Source: Diaporthe sp. PMI_573
Taxonomy: Eukaryota > Ascomycota > Sordariomycetes > Diaporthales > Diaporthaceae
Direction of reading: 5' to 3'
Length of the DNA: 64,000 nt
Assembly (NCBI GenBank): GCA_021399435.1
Contig: JAJTUP010000004.1
Location: 744,001 to 808,000, forward strand
Shown here one piece after another: positions 35,566 to 46,843 of this stretch. The notes beneath the pieces are model-generated. The model saw only the letters and a list, made by a program, of their open reading frames with translations, did not search any database and had not been told where the DNA came from. How positions within the stretch are numbered: the stretch's first letter is position 1; the number at the start of each line of letters is the position of its first letter. The position numbers were made by a program, and so were the translations under genes.

Positions 35566-36837
35566 TCACCGATAGATCCTCCCCTCCCTTTCGACAGTAG
35601 TCAGCCGGCCCCCAGGAGGCCCGGCCCTATTAACGACGAACTCGGTCTCGCCCCGCGACGGGATCACGATCGTGTCCCGGTCGACATAGTACCGCCCCAC
35701 TGGCGGGTCCCGCGCCGCAGCAGACCTGACCCTGTCGCCCCTGTCGCCCGTCGAGATAACCACCGGCGCGGGCGCTGCGTCCGCCCTCGAGTAGCTTGCT
35801 GCCACGGAGGAGGGCGGGTTCGGCACCGCCGGTGGGGGTGGTGGGGGTGGGGGTCCGGCTGATGTGTACTGCTCGACGCGCTCGACGCGGCGCTGGGTCG
35901 CAGGGTATGTAGCTGCCAGTGGTGGGGGGGCGCCCTCGGCGTAGCGGTCGCGCCACTCGCGCGGGTCGTAGTCGTCGTAGCGGTCGCGGTCACGGTCACG
36001 AGGACCGGGCGGTGGCGGCGGTGGCGGCGGCCTGTCATCATCTTCGTCCCTTCTTCTCCTCCGGTCCTCCTGGTACGCTGCCCTTGCACCTGCTGCTGCT
36101 GCGGGCAGGACCATGCGGCCCGGGGCGATGCCGTCCCTGGCTATGTTGGGCCGGCCGTAGCGCTCTCTTTCCTCTAGGTAGCGTTCTCTTCGCTCGCGGC
36201 TGCGGTCACGGTCGCGTCCTCCCCTGCCGCCTCCGCCGCTGCCGCGCCTCTCGTCATCCCGCCTCTCGTCATCCCTACCACCACCACTTCCGCTTCCACT
36301 CCCACCACGCTCATCCCGCCTCGGCTCCCCGGTAACAGCAGCCTTAACGTCCTTAGCCTTATCCTTAACCTTCTCCCGCTTGGACTTCTCCTTGTCCTCG
36401 TGCTCCCAGTCCTCCTTGTCGCCGTAGGTGACACCCTTGGGCCAGAACCTGTGGGCGGCGAGGGTGGCGGCGCCGATAGCGCCCAGCATGACCAGGGACG
36501 TCTTAGCGATGTTCTCGGCCTTCTCGGACCTCGTGCTCGCCGAGGTGTCGAGGATGTGCGACAGGGGGCCCCCCCTCTTTGTACTTGTTGTTCCCGCCGT
36601 CTGCCGCGACGACGAGGTCACGTCTGTGCGGCGGGAGCGTGTGGACCGCGTCGGCGAGCGCGAGTATGACCTCGACCGGGACCTCGACCGGGATGAGTAC
36701 GAGGTCGTGCTGTACACGCCGTCTGAGTAGGTGCTCCGGCCACGGGACCGCGAAGAGCGCGCCCTGGAGGTTGCCCTGCCCCTAGAGGGCGAGCGGGAGG
36801 GGGATGGCGTGCGAGAAGGGGAGCGGTATCGAGGCAT
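35566..36837 (-). CDS. RS-repeat protein with a single membrane segment
   Basis: A single-exon gene of 423 codons from ATG 36837. Residues 1-75 are packed with Arg-Ser dipeptides of the kind phosphorylated by SR kinases. Residues 111-129 (AKTSLVMLGAIGAATLAAH) form one hydrophobic segment, followed by the charged stretch KEDWEHEDKEKSKREKVKD. The middle is an Arg/Asp/Gly-rich disordered region with a proline run, and the C-terminus is more folded (YYVDRDTIVIPSRGETEFV). There is no RNA-recognition motif, so this is not a conventional SR splicing factor. The combination suggests a nuclear-envelope or organelle membrane protein with an RS-rich face. That location is inference. I do not recognise a characterised family. 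Confidence 0.7.
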   Translation of the reverse strand: MPRYRSPSRTPSPSRSPSRGRATSRARSSRSRGRSTYSDGVYSTTSYSSRSRSRSRSYSRSPTRSTRSRRTDVTSSSRQTAGTTSTKRGGPLSHILDTSASTRSEKAENIAKTSLVMLGAIGAATLAAHRFWPKGVTYGDKEDWEHEDKEKSKREKVKDKAKDVKAAVTGEPRRDERGGSGSGSGGGRDDERRDDERRGSGGGGRGGRDRDRSRERRERYLEERERYGRPNIARDGIAPGRMVLPAAAAGARAAYQEDRRRRRDEDDDRPPPPPPPPGPRDRDRDRYDDYDPREWRDRYAEGAPPPLAATYPATQRRVERVEQYTSAGPPPPPPPPAVPNPPSSVAASYSRADAAPAPVVISTGDRGDRVRSAAARDPPVGRYYVDRDTIVIPSRGETEFVVNRAGPPGGRLTTVEREGRIYR

Positions 36838-38694
36838 TGTTGGTTTTGGGGTTCCGGGGTAAATTCGAACGGATCTCTCGAAATGAGGGGATCGTCAGGG
36901 CCGGGTGAAGAAGCGGTGTGGCTGACCCGCCGTGCTGGGTGAGATATGTCTCAGTCTCAGCCCTGTGAGACGACGTGGACTTGAGAGCTGAAGCAGGACC
37001 GGATTGGGGGAAGACGAAAGACCCGGGAGGGGTCACGACATGGCTGGCAGCAGATAAGAAACAGGAATATGCGCGAGGAAGGTAGGTAGATGGGGAGAAA
37101 AAGCAAAGCAGGGGAAAGATAAGTGCGAGATGGGGGTTGGAAACAGCAGCTGTTTTGGTGGTGGCCCAGCCCAATGCTGCAAGGCAGTCCCTGCGACGAG
37201 GGCGGCCGTCGAGGCAAGCTTTCCCTAGCTGCCGTCTGCCGAGACAGACAGTTGTTTGCGCGGCGGGCCGTGGCGATGGACAGGCAGCAGGTCGAGTCAA
37301 TCAGGTCCAATCCTCGGACAGGCAGAAGAGAGGGGGTGGAGAATAGAAGGAAAGCTTGTTGGTCCAGAAGAGGAGGGGTTGACGAGAGAGAGGCCCACGT
37401 CGAAATGTAAAAAAGGCTGACGATGATGACAACATTGGATCGATCTACTTTTCCATGTTGCTCACCTGTGACCCCGTGGGACAGAGACCAACAAGCCTTG
37501 CATACCACACCTCATTTTACTCTGAGAGTCTGTCACACTCTTCTCTCTCCTTGAATCCTGCGAGAGTGGCTTGACCCAGTGTGGTGAGTTGTGAGTGGTG
37601 AATGGTGAACGGTGAGATGGGATCGGCCTGGGGTTGAAACGAAACAGGGGTGAGGGAGTGATGACGACGGATGGACGGGGGCTGGTGGCCGTGGATGAGG
37701 TCACACTCGCCCAGCTCTGCCTCCAAAGCTTGGGACCGGCGGGCCGACACGGTACCGAGGGGGACCCAGTCTCTCTCTCTTGAGATGGACTGCCTACATC
37801 TAACCTGGCACGACTAGCTGTCATCTCGATATGGGTTCACCAAGCAAAACCACAGTCAAATCCCAGACATGCTCATGCTTGGACCTGCCATAAATAAATA
37901 TGACGCTAATCCCCCATGCGCATATCCGAAGCCTCGGGACTTAATGCTGCGGCCATCCCACCCCCCTGAGCGCCACCAATCCTGCAGCCACTCAGCTGCA
38001 CAGAAGCCCCAGACAACCACACAATAGGAGGCCGCAGCTGACGAGACCACCCCGTCAGCTCGATGCTTGCCCTGCTCAGCTGCAGCTGCAGCTGCAGTAC
38101 TCAAGCCTTTGCCGCAGCACTTGGCAACCAGCTTTTCTCGCCTGCTTAGAGGCCCCAAGTTTGGGCAAGAACGGTCGCTTCTCCAGATGTTGATTGATCC
38201 CTACTCGTGATTCAGTGCTGACATCCTGCACGACATTGGACCAATAAAACAAAGATATGGCCGTTGTATGCAGTCAAGACGGTATTTTATTCTATTTCGC
38301 TCCCAGATACAGCAAATTATCATGATCTATTTAGCCTTGGACACTACTTACCTGGGCCAAGAATGCCTCCACAATCCATCGCCCGCAAGGCATGATGGGT
38401 CTTGAAGCCTGAATGAGACATCAGTGGAATACAAACAGTACATATCCACGATGACCAAGGATATGTTCCCAACGTCGTGGGTTGTTGGGGGCAAGGCCTG
38501 AGATGACTTTGATGTCGCGCTCGCCAACATTTCAAGTTGCATCCAACTTTCAGCCGGAAACGTATCTTTCCACTAAGACCTTTACCACTGCCATGTCCTA
38601 AAAGGGTCTGATGTTTTAAGATGAGTCCAGCCTTGTGAGCTCAAGAGCAGACCAAGCTATTTTTTGACTGCCGCAAATCACCCACACAGGCACA
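36838..38694. other. Promoter side of the RS-rich gene, no gene seen
   Basis: About 1.85 kb. It contains a (CTGCAG)n-like triplet microsatellite near 38078-38100. The frames present on the minus strand (for example 36782-37508) are proline/serine-rich translations of low-complexity DNA without motifs. Confidence 0.5.
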
Positions 38695-39703
38695 ATGCGA
38701 CCAACTCGCACTCTCCATACCTGGCGCGTCCAAGGTGAGCCCTGTGGACAACCCGGGCTCCTTAAGCTACACCGTTGTCTGTAAGGGCTGCCTCGGGCCA
38801 CTAAAGGATCTCATCGTTTCGTTCAGAGAAACGGGCGGCATGCTTGATGAGTGCATGGTGGCATTAGCCAGGAAGATCCACGGCGGCCTTGTTCCCGAGT
38901 TAACTTGTCACGGCAATGTAGAGGGGGCCGACCCGCCGCTGTTCATCTATTCTATGAGCTACCTGCGAGGTTGTGCCTTGATTGAGGTTCAGTCTGTTGA
39001 GATCGAGATGAGTAGTGATGAGGAGGCAAAGCACGAAAGACTCATTAGACACCTGGCTCGGTAACACCTCGCATAAATCGGAGAATATCGGAAGACCTCA
39101 TTGCTGATACTGTCAAGGTACTTTGCACGGTGTTGGTCCAACCCTCAGACGGTCGATCTTCAGACTCAAGTAGCACAGCGCGCGAGAATTCACAATCTAT
39201 TGACTCGACTCGTGGGTGAATTGCCGCCGTCTGCGCTGTCGAAACCAGGCTTGTCCTGCCTAATCGACAGCCTCGACTCATCATTCAACCAAATCTATCC
39301 ACGGATCTTCACTCATAATGACTTCTCAGTAACCAAAATCCTCCTCGACGAGAAAACCTTTGATATCACTGGTGTTGTCGATTGGCCTCTAGGATGAATC
39401 ATGCCATTCGGCGCGGATCTGGACATCCTCTTCCTGACCACCGGATTCATGACCCTCGACGGCTCGAACGACTATGCGTGTAAATCAAGGCTGCTAGACA
39501 CCTTTTGGGATGAGTTCTGGCATGTCTCCGGCATAGAAGAGGAGGACTGTTGGGGGAGAATAAAAGCATCGGCCGAAGCGGCCGCTAAGATTTGGGCCGT
39601 CCTTCGGTTGGCATTCCGTTGCAACGCTGATGGGTCACCATCTGACGAAGTCCTGGTGTCCAAGAGTAGGATGGAACAGTTGAGGGCCTGGCTGCGTGAA
39701 TGA
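38695..39703 (+). pseudogene. Aminoglycoside-phosphotransferase-like gene, disrupted
   Basis: The sequence from 38735 to 39060 and from 39118 to 39703, separated by a 57-bp intron (donor GTAACA, acceptor AAG), reads as an APH-fold protein. It has SLSYTVVCKGC at the N-lobe, the catalytic loop THNDFSVTKILL and the metal-binding GVVDW. The frame is broken by TGA at 39395-39397, immediately after GVVDWPLG, and reopens with the family-like PFGADLDILFLTTGFMTLDG. The only plausible ATG (38695) is in a different frame from the body, so there is also an apparent one-base shift near 38745. The loop residue that usually is Asn (HxDxxxxN) is Lys. These faults together indicate a pseudogene; a sequencing error cannot be ruled out for any single one. 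Confidence 0.6.
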
Positions 39704-40603
39704 CTTCTGAGATTGGCCCAAGGCATGCTCCAGTGATGGTGCTGGTAAGATGATATCTAGTTCTGTCGCCGTCAGATTATTGCCCAGCCTTTAGCTTGCA
39801 AGCTGCGACGTGAATAGACACACTTTCATTACCCAGGATGGGTGGGAATGCCGCGGCACCTCCCTGAAATTGTGGCAAAATTGATTGTTGAGGTGTGAAA
39901 GTGAGTGAGCACTTGACAGGTAGGACCACCCACACCTCTTACAAGACCGGCTTTAACCTCCTATGGGATAACCTCCTATGGGAAACGATACCGTGGAATA
40001 ACCAGGTAGACGTTCCACAAGTCATAGGAAGGCTCCACAATGACGTTTGCGTAATCTTTTGAGAGCGTGGCCGTGTTACTGCTATAATGTATGTGAATAT
40101 CGATCTCTCCCGTAAGACAGTCCAAGGGAGACAATGCCGGACATAACCAAGACTTTTCATTCCATTTCGGAATTATGCTTTCTCACGTCAGGTTCCATGA
40201 GCAAACATTACGGCCGAGGGTGAATTCGGGTTACATTGGCAAATCTGTGTGCGTCGGATCCGTCCACATTCTTGATAGGCCAGGGGACAAGAAGTCTTCC
40301 GTCTTCTTCTTCTTTTCTTTTCCCCCTCCTCTTTGACAAGTCAAGTCCATCAGAGAAAAGCAGAAAGAGTGGCAGGAACACAGGAAGTACGGGAATATGA
40401 CAAGTATTGTTTTCTTACGTGTACATACAAGGCTCTTGCATCAGTCGCTGCATGTGTTGAGCGGATTGAGCAAGGCAACGGCGAGTTGGTGGGTCCCGCT
40501 TTTGGGGGCTGCCAACAGGTGATCTTACATTACACCCTTTAAAAGTCATTTGGCGCCACCACCCTTCACATGTGCTCTCAGACTTTATAACATCAAAGGC
40601 AGA

Positions 40604-41519
40604 ATGGCGTCAACGCAAGATGGAGGCGGGCAGCCCTCGCCCAAACGACAGCTTGCCTTGAGCCGGAGCGAAGAAGACATCATATCCGTCTTCAAGCAGA
40701 CACCCAAATCCAAACCCAACGGCAATTCTGTGACGGGCTTCGTTTTCCCCCCAAAATACCCTGTCGCTTACGTCAAGTTCGGCTTAACAATAGATCGAAT
40801 GGCAGAAGTGCGCAACCACGAATATGCATTCAAAGCTCTCAGGGACATGCCACCAAATTAGGCACAAGGTATCCTTATCCCCGAGATCTACCGCACATTT
40901 GAGAATGGCGAGAGATTGTTTATTGTCATGGAGTACATACCCGGAAGAACGCTTACACAATTAGAGGAGCAGCAGGATTTTGATTCCCAAGAGACCACTC
41001 GCAGCAATAGTATTGCGAGGGCCATCAGGCTGCTCATGTCTATACAACCGCCCCCGGGACAGAAGCCTGGAGGTCAAATCCGGCATCCCCTATTTAAGGA
41101 CGACACTTCCTACTGTGTGTACTCGTCTGTCGATGAGCTTGAGGACCACCTAAACAGGGTATTTAATTGCAAAGGTCCTCATCTACCAGTATAACTCACT
41201 ACTGGCCATTACTAACATAAATACTTCCTAGGTGTCTACCATTAGAAAGAAGGATGCCCCCACTGTGCGCCTTGAGAGGAACCTATGTTTTTATTATAGT
41301 GATTTCTATGCCAGCAACTTTATCTTCACTGATTCCGGCGATCTCTGCCTTATTGACTTCGACCAGGCCGGGTTTCTACCTTAAAGCTTTATGATGTTTG
41401 CGATGAAGGAAAGCCGTTGGTATCCCGGGCATTGGATCAAAGACATACTGAGGCTCCCTCCTCGGGGCCATGAAAAATATTTTCTACTGGTTCGCGATAG
41501 GCGTTTCACATCTTGGTGA
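40604..41519 (+). pseudogene. Fungal kinase-like phosphotransferase, disrupted
   Basis: The frame starts at ATG 40604 and has the look of fungal kinase-like phosphotransferases: LFIVMEYIPGRTLTQLEEQ is the hinge, FYYSDFYASNFIFTDSGD the catalytic loop (HGD degraded to YSD), and LCLIDFDQAGFLP the DFG-equivalent. TAG at 40859-40861 interrupts before AQGILIPEIYR, and TAA at 41382-41384 interrupts after AGFLP. Both stops are one C-to-T change from Gln codons. An intron with donor GTATTT after 41158 and an ACTAACAT branch site ends at a CCTAG just before GTGTCTACC (about 41232). The gene lies about 0.9 kb downstream of a second disrupted phosphotransferase in the same orientation. Confidence 0.6.
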
Positions 41520-42015
41520 GCCAGGAAAACCCTGCCCGTTGTGTAATCTAATCCCCGGTGGCTAACATCAAACTCGTTGTAAAAGGGACTACGCGGAAAA
41601 AGATATATGGGGTGGAATAGAAACCAGCCGTGGTGAAGCTACAAACACTTCAAAAGATAGGAAGAAAAATATCGCGTCGTACAGGTGAACAGGCCATGCC
41701 ATAGCCTCTCTGGGCAGGGTATGGCCTTCACATGTTGATTTTCAGGCCAGTTCAAGTTGATGTACTGCATCATAAAATATCCAGTGTTCGATGAGAGAGA
41801 AGCCTAATGAAGAGTGATTTTCCCGAACAAATACACACACAAACACATACACACACACGCGCGCGACACAGCGCTAGATCGAGATCTTGAAAGACATTCG
41901 TGGTGGGTAAACGCAATGGAATATACAGTATGCAAGACTACCACCGTGGCAACGTCTGACTACTGAAAGATACTTGACTAAAACTGATAGTTGCTCAAAT
42001 CGAGCCAGCCCTGCA

Positions 42016-43458
42016 TCATGAGTAGTACAATACGTTGCCCTCCATCAGCCTCCTAGCGGTCCTCGTCACCACACACCGTTCGACTACAGTCCTGTCAGCC
42101 CTCCCACGAGACTGTACTTCAACTTCCATGACTCCACTCCCGTGTTGAATGCGAATTGTCCGTCCTGGCCTTTGCTCGCCAACGTCCGGTCCTCCCGACA
42201 CACCCCCACCGGGCATGAACGCGTCAACCTCTCCCGTCGGGCTCGGCGTCCTCTGGGGTGTTGGCAACCCCCCGGCCAGATGCAGGGGATCTCGAACGGC
42301 AAGGCGGTGCGCCACGGTGCCCTCCGTGATCACGGCACATGCTAGGGTGACGCCTCCCGTGAGCTGCAAGCTGGGGTGCGGCTTTCCCATGCTGTAAGCC
42401 TGGGCCTGAATGTCCGCCAGCCCAGATTTTGCCAACCCGTTGTCAGACGGGGGCGAAAGGAAGGCGAGTTTTGGGGTTCCCTTGGTCTTTCCGGCGTCCT
42501 CTACAGAGTCAGCCAGCCCCATGCGAACAGCTCCTTGCCTCCGAATGGACTCAGCAATGTGGAGAGAGAGGGCCGAGTCCGCAGGCTGGCTCCTAACCGC
42601 GGCCGGTAGGCCCTGGGCATCGACGAGAACGAACGGGTTCGCCGAGTCGATCAGCGTGACGTCCACCACGAGGTCACCCAGCGCAGGTATTTCCTCCACG
42701 ACCATCCTTTCGGTCCGCTTGCCGCTGGGGAACAGCTTGCCCGTCATACTGCCCACAGGTTCAACGAACGCGACCCTGATCTCGCTGCCGGGGCCCTTAA
42801 CTCCGGGGATGAGACAATCCCCATCCTCCTCCACGTTACCGTCTTCATCGACGCGGACCGTTTCTATAATAAGCTTCGAGGTATTCGTGTTGAATACCCG
42901 CACGTCGACCGCCCGGGCTCCAGGCATCGGGGCGACCATGCCCTCCTGCACGGCAAAGGGGCCAACGCCCGAGCAGATGTTGCCACAGTTTCCGCTGAGG
43001 TCGACGTTCTCGCTCCCTACGGCAACCTGGACGAAGGTGTACTCGACATCGACACCTGGTCTGCTGGATGGTGCGACAACGGCGACCTTGGAGGTCACGC
43101 TGCTGCCACCTCCAACTCCGTCGACCTGCCGCGCGTCGTTGTGCCTGGAGCCCATGGCGGCCAAGAGTGGACTTGCCCATTCTTCTTGGGACGGTGGCAG
43201 GTGAGACCGGTGGATGAACAGGCCCTTGGATGTGCCGGCGCGCATGAGCACCGCGGGGAGCGAGTGCCTGACACGGCGTTTTGAGGTGGCTGGTGTTATC
43301 GCCATGATAGGAATAGGGATGGAGACGGGGCTGTGAATAGGGAGCGGGTGAGGTAAGATAGGCTGGAAGACTTGGTGTAGAAATCTGGGCTGTGCAATGG
43401 TTGTACTTGGGACAGCAGTGTTGAAGCGCATCGGTATTGTTTCGGCAGAATGGTTCAT
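42016..43458 (-). CDS. PrpF-family isomerase (aconitate/methylaconitate isomerase type)
   Basis: A single-exon gene of 480 codons. The PrpF family isomerises tricarboxylates such as 2-methylaconitate; a fungal member, Adi1 of Ustilago maydis, converts cis- to trans-aconitate. Visible family hallmarks are PAVLMRAGTSKGLF near the start, ARQVDGVGGGSSVTSKVAVV, the cysteine segment SGNCGNICSGVGPFAVQEG, the second-half SANPFVLVDAQGL and QLTGGVTLACAVITEGTVA. The 51 residues before the internal ATG at 43305 contain almost no acidic residues and could be a mitochondrial presequence; starting at 43305 would make the enzyme cytosolic. The gene heads a set with a regulator, a mitochondrial carrier and a permease. 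A palindromic site lies about 210 bp upstream of 43458. Family assignment is firm; the substrate is inferred. Confidence 0.85.
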   Translation of the reverse strand: MNHSAETIPMRFNTAVPSTTIAQPRFLHQVFQPILPHPLPIHSPVSIPIPIMAITPATSKRRVRHSLPAVLMRAGTSKGLFIHRSHLPPSQEEWASPLLAAMGSRHNDARQVDGVGGGSSVTSKVAVVAPSSRPGVDVEYTFVQVAVGSENVDLSGNCGNICSGVGPFAVQEGMVAPMPGARAVDVRVFNTNTSKLIIETVRVDEDGNVEEDGDCLIPGVKGPGSEIRVAFVEPVGSMTGKLFPSGKRTERMVVEEIPALGDLVVDVTLIDSANPFVLVDAQGLPAAVRSQPADSALSLHIAESIRRQGAVRMGLADSVEDAGKTKGTPKLAFLSPPSDNGLAKSGLADIQAQAYSMGKPHPSLQLTGGVTLACAVITEGTVAHRLAVRDPLHLAGGLPTPQRTPSPTGEVDAFMPGGGVSGGPDVGEQRPGRTIRIQHGSGVMEVEVQSRGRADRTVVERCVVTRTARRLMEGNVLYYS

Positions 43459-43651
43459 GGAAACATTGAAGCTCAGCTTTCAGGTATTTGACATTGCAAA
43501 CAAAAGGTTTCGAAGGGTGTTGTAAACCACTAAAATACCACCTTCGTCGCACTTATGTACCATTTGAAGTTGTTTTCCATGCCCTTCAAGTTGTAAGCGT
43601 GTTTTGTGCCGTTCATCACGTCAAATTGTGAGGCTGTGTCAGTGGCGCCCA

Positions 43652-43680
43652 TCCGCGGGAATGAAGGCTTCCCGCGGGAT
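43652..43680. promoter_or_regulatory. Paired CCGCGG palindromes upstream of the PrpF-type gene
   Basis: TCCGCGGGAA at 43652-43661 and TTCCCGCGGGAT at 43669-43680 lie 17 bp apart in the 361-bp gap between the PrpF-type gene and the 3' end of the Zn2Cys6 gene. The second matches the perfect palindromes at 46564 and 48424 in 11 of 12 positions. Everted CCG-CGG triplets are typical Zn2Cys6 targets. Confidence 0.6.
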
Positions 43681-43819
43681 CGGGTAGAGCGCCTTTCCCG
43701 CTCGTTCTCCGATGCAGTGGAGCGCGAGCGGCTCTTCAGAATTGATTGTCCCCACGGTAGAGTCTCATTTCTGACAATGAGAATTTCCATGGAACATTCC
43801 CGTTCGCTGCGTTCTCGGG

Positions 43820-46492
43820 TCAGGAGATCATGCTATCCAGTGCGGAACCGTTGAAACCAAAGAGCAGATCCTCGAAGGAAGTTGAGTTGTTGTCTCCAGC
43901 CATACTTTGAAGCCAAGACTGATTTCCTATAAAATTTGAAGACCCGGGGTTTGACACTTGCATTTCCGGGCCTGTCGGGACTTGTTGCTGAAGTAAATCT
44001 GCTTGGGCTAGGCCCGCTGAAGCGTTGCTGAGATCTTGACCTCTGACAAAACTCTGGATTATTCCATCGATATCTGACCAGCCCAGGGAAGGCGATCCGT
44101 CTCCGGGTCCCAGCTGGGGCGAGGTATCCTGTGTAGCGTGAGATAAATTGCCTGGTCCGTGAAAATTATCCTGGGCGGCTGGCATGAGTGCCTGCCCTCT
44201 TGCGGTATGTGATGTGCGATGCCTCTGCCGTGAGCTATCGTCGCCGTGACCAAGGCCTACCCCGAGTCTCGTCATCAAGCCTTCGACGATGGCTTGTGCT
44301 CTTCTAACGGCCCAATTTGTTTCTCTGTTCTCACGAAATACTGACATGCATGTTTCTAGACATTCTCGTGCTTGCGACTCTGTGCTGCGTTTTGCGGCGA
44401 TCCGCACGTGAATCGTTGCCGCAACATACGTGGCGTACGAAATCAAATAAGGTGCGTGTCGCACTGAGAATACCCTGTCATAGGTTCGAAGAACGCTGAC
44501 GATGCTGTCGGCTGCCGAGGCACACGTGATAAATGAGTTGACAGATATGGAACGAGATGTGTTATAAAGATGACCATCGGCAACGAATGGGCGATTTAGG
44601 AGGATCGTTAGAACATGATACATGGCGCTGGAATTATTTCAGCGACTGAGCAATGCAACAACTGCTAATGAGGATGTTGATGTGGTACTTACTGCAGGCT
44701 CAGAACATGCGGCGGAGGAATGAGACCATTACTCCATGGATCAAAGACAAGATGTGCGGGCAGTGCGTCTTTCCAAGTGGCTAATTTTGAGCTCAGAATC
44801 CCAAGCATAGTAGAAAGCTCAGAAGCACTCTTGTCAAACGCTCTCTCTGTATAAATACAGCTCAGAATATCGCTCATAACAACCGAGAGCCGGCATAGGT
44901 AAGTGAAGGTCGATACGCTGTACGCTGGCGAACCGTGGTAGCTTGTGGCATCGGCCGAGTATGCGAACGGCTTCCAATTCTCGAATTCCTCGAAGGTGTC
45001 GAGAAATTTGATTGGAACTAGTGTGTCGGCTTCTTTCAAAGATGCCGGGCGTCCTTGGTAAAGACTTTGGATCTTGTCGACAACTGGTCACGGAGTTAGT
45101 GCCTACACAAGTACACTCAAGGGGTCAGGTCTCTTACCGAATGCACCCCAAAACACCCGGCGTCGTATCTCTAGGTCTTCATCAGAGAACTTGCGTGGTA
45201 TACCAAGACCAGGGGCATCTACATGCATGCCCAAGTCAACGATCATCCGGAAAGCGAGGCCGGCGTACAGCCAAGCTGCGCTCCTCTCGTCTCCAAGAGC
45301 AAACAAAGAGTTGGTCATCACTAGCAAAGCCTGGATCGTTGTGATTTCACTTTTGTCGAGCGCATCGCCGAGCAGTTTACGCACGCGTTCACGGAAGGCC
45401 CAGCCGGCAGTACGGACGTCATCAGGGTCCCTTCGGACCTCTCTCCGCGGGCTGAACTTGGAAGCGCCAAAGTAGATGGCATTCAGCAATATCTTGGAGA
45501 AATATGGCCCATTACAGGCCATATCTCGCATGAAAGCTGGCCGGTATGTAAGCAAAAATGAGTGATGCTGGCGGTTCCAGTGCAAGGACAACAGATGCAT
45601 GCCAAGCTCTGGATCCACACCATCAAAGTCAAGGGTTCCCGCTCGATGATTGAACTCCTCAAGTTGGCCTGAGCCGTGTCAGTGTTCAAAAAGTCTGTGG
45701 CTTCGGAGCAATTGGCCTACGCTGTTTGGCTGCCTCTGCCACCAAGCCCTTCTCGATCCACTCGTCTGACATCCGCGGGCGCAGGTCGGCTATGGATGAT
45801 CGCTCCTGGAGACTCTCCTCATACAGGGCGCTTGTGCGGCCGTGATAGCTGGACACTCCATTTGCAGACACGACGATTCGGGAAACATCCCCTCGGTGGG
45901 AAAGTGGCTGGTCAGCTGGGGTGTGTGGCTGCTGGGACCTGGAACTATCATCCGGGGTCTGAGAGGGCGGATCCCCATTCTGTTCCGCGGGAGAGGCCTC
46001 CGCCGCGCTGCCTTCTCGGGCCGGAGTGTGGGTCTCCGGTCTTGTGACGCTCGATGTGCCTCGCTTCTGCAGCTCAGCACGTCGTCGCGTTGGCGTCGAA
46101 GCAGATGTATTGCCTGTGGGACTTGCCAAGGGCTCATATACACAGTCTTTCCCATAAGTTTTGCAATTGGCACATGTTGGCTGTTCATTGTTGCACTTGA
46201 TCTGATGGAAGAGGTCAGCATGGACTTGCTTCCCGTTCAACGAGGAAGCCTGTATCACCTTGCGCCGTCGGCAGAACGAACACGCCTCAACGGCCCGCCT
46301 CCGGAGCCGGCCGGATGCCGTAGTTTTGTTTCCGGGCTTTGGTCCCATGTTAACCTCGCCGGAAGGTAGAGTTTGTGTTGACAGCCGTGGGTAGTTGACA
46401 GGTGGGCAAGAAGGTGGAGTTTCTGCGACCTTTGTTGTTGGGAGAAAGCGACGGGAAAGGCTTGCCGCGGGTAGAGCCATGAGGGACCCCAT
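43820..46492 (-). CDS. Zn2Cys6 transcription factor with fungal-trans domain, cluster-type
   Basis: Five exons, 46492-46259, 46201-45721, 45668-45138, 45083-44693 and 44627-43820, join in frame to 814 residues. Introns are 57, 52, 54 and 65 bp. Splicing of intron 1 assembles the binuclear zinc cluster ACSFCRRRKIKCNNEQPTC, continuing ANCKTYGKDC, with spacing CX2CX6CX6CX2CX6C. The central part is the fungal-specific transcription-factor domain (PF04082 type): HRAGTLDFDGVDPELGMHLL, then LGDERSAAWLYAGLAFRMIV and DLGMHVDAPG, then EIRRRVFWGAF. The late helix SLHAMYHVLTILLNRPFV is restored across intron 4. The C-terminal 200 residues are disordered and Gln/Ser-rich, as in activation domains. The overall organisation resembles NirA-type activators. 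The gene is divergent from the mitochondrial carrier and shares its promoter, which contains a perfect CCG-CGG palindrome, so autoregulation is plausible. Confidence 0.88.
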
Positions 46493-46563
46493 AACTGACT
46501 AATCGGGCCTAGCGGCCGAGTACGGCCAAGTAAACGGGGAAGCGCTCATATGCGCGGGATTGC

Positions 46564-46575
46564 TTCCCGCGGGAA
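46564..46575. promoter_or_regulatory. Perfect 12-bp palindrome TTCCCGCGGGAA in divergent promoter
   Basis: It lies in the 351-bp promoter between the Zn2Cys6 gene (start 46492) and the mitochondrial carrier gene (start 46844), 72 bp from the former and 269 bp from the latter. It is identical to the site at 48424-48435. It is a candidate binding site for the adjacent regulator. Confidence 0.65.
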
Positions 46576-46843
46576 GTAGAGAGAGGTGGTGCCCATGCCA
46601 AAGGACAAATACACGACTGCGTATGTTGGTGACCCGCCACAGAGATTCAGTCTGCTCTTTTTGAATCGAAAGACACGAGATAGATATACCTGTCACAGTC
46701 GTTAAGCCTTTGTTGTCATCCTTTGGATCACATGCTCTCGCAATGCTTAATGCGTTGCTCTCTTAATTACCATTCACTGCTTTGAAACTCGCTCCTCGAG
46801 AAACAAATCGAAACAACAGAAGATTGAGATATCAATATTGACT

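Noticed and set aside
42410..43204. 264-codon plus-strand open frame opposite the PrpF-type gene
   Set aside because: It is a shadow of the high-GC coding strand; the minus-strand frame carries all family motifs.
45985..45994. Additional CCGCGG cores inside the regulator's coding region (for example 45442, 45771, 45985)
   Set aside because: They lack the full TTCCCGCGGGA sequence and lie in GC-rich codons, so they are not counted as sites.
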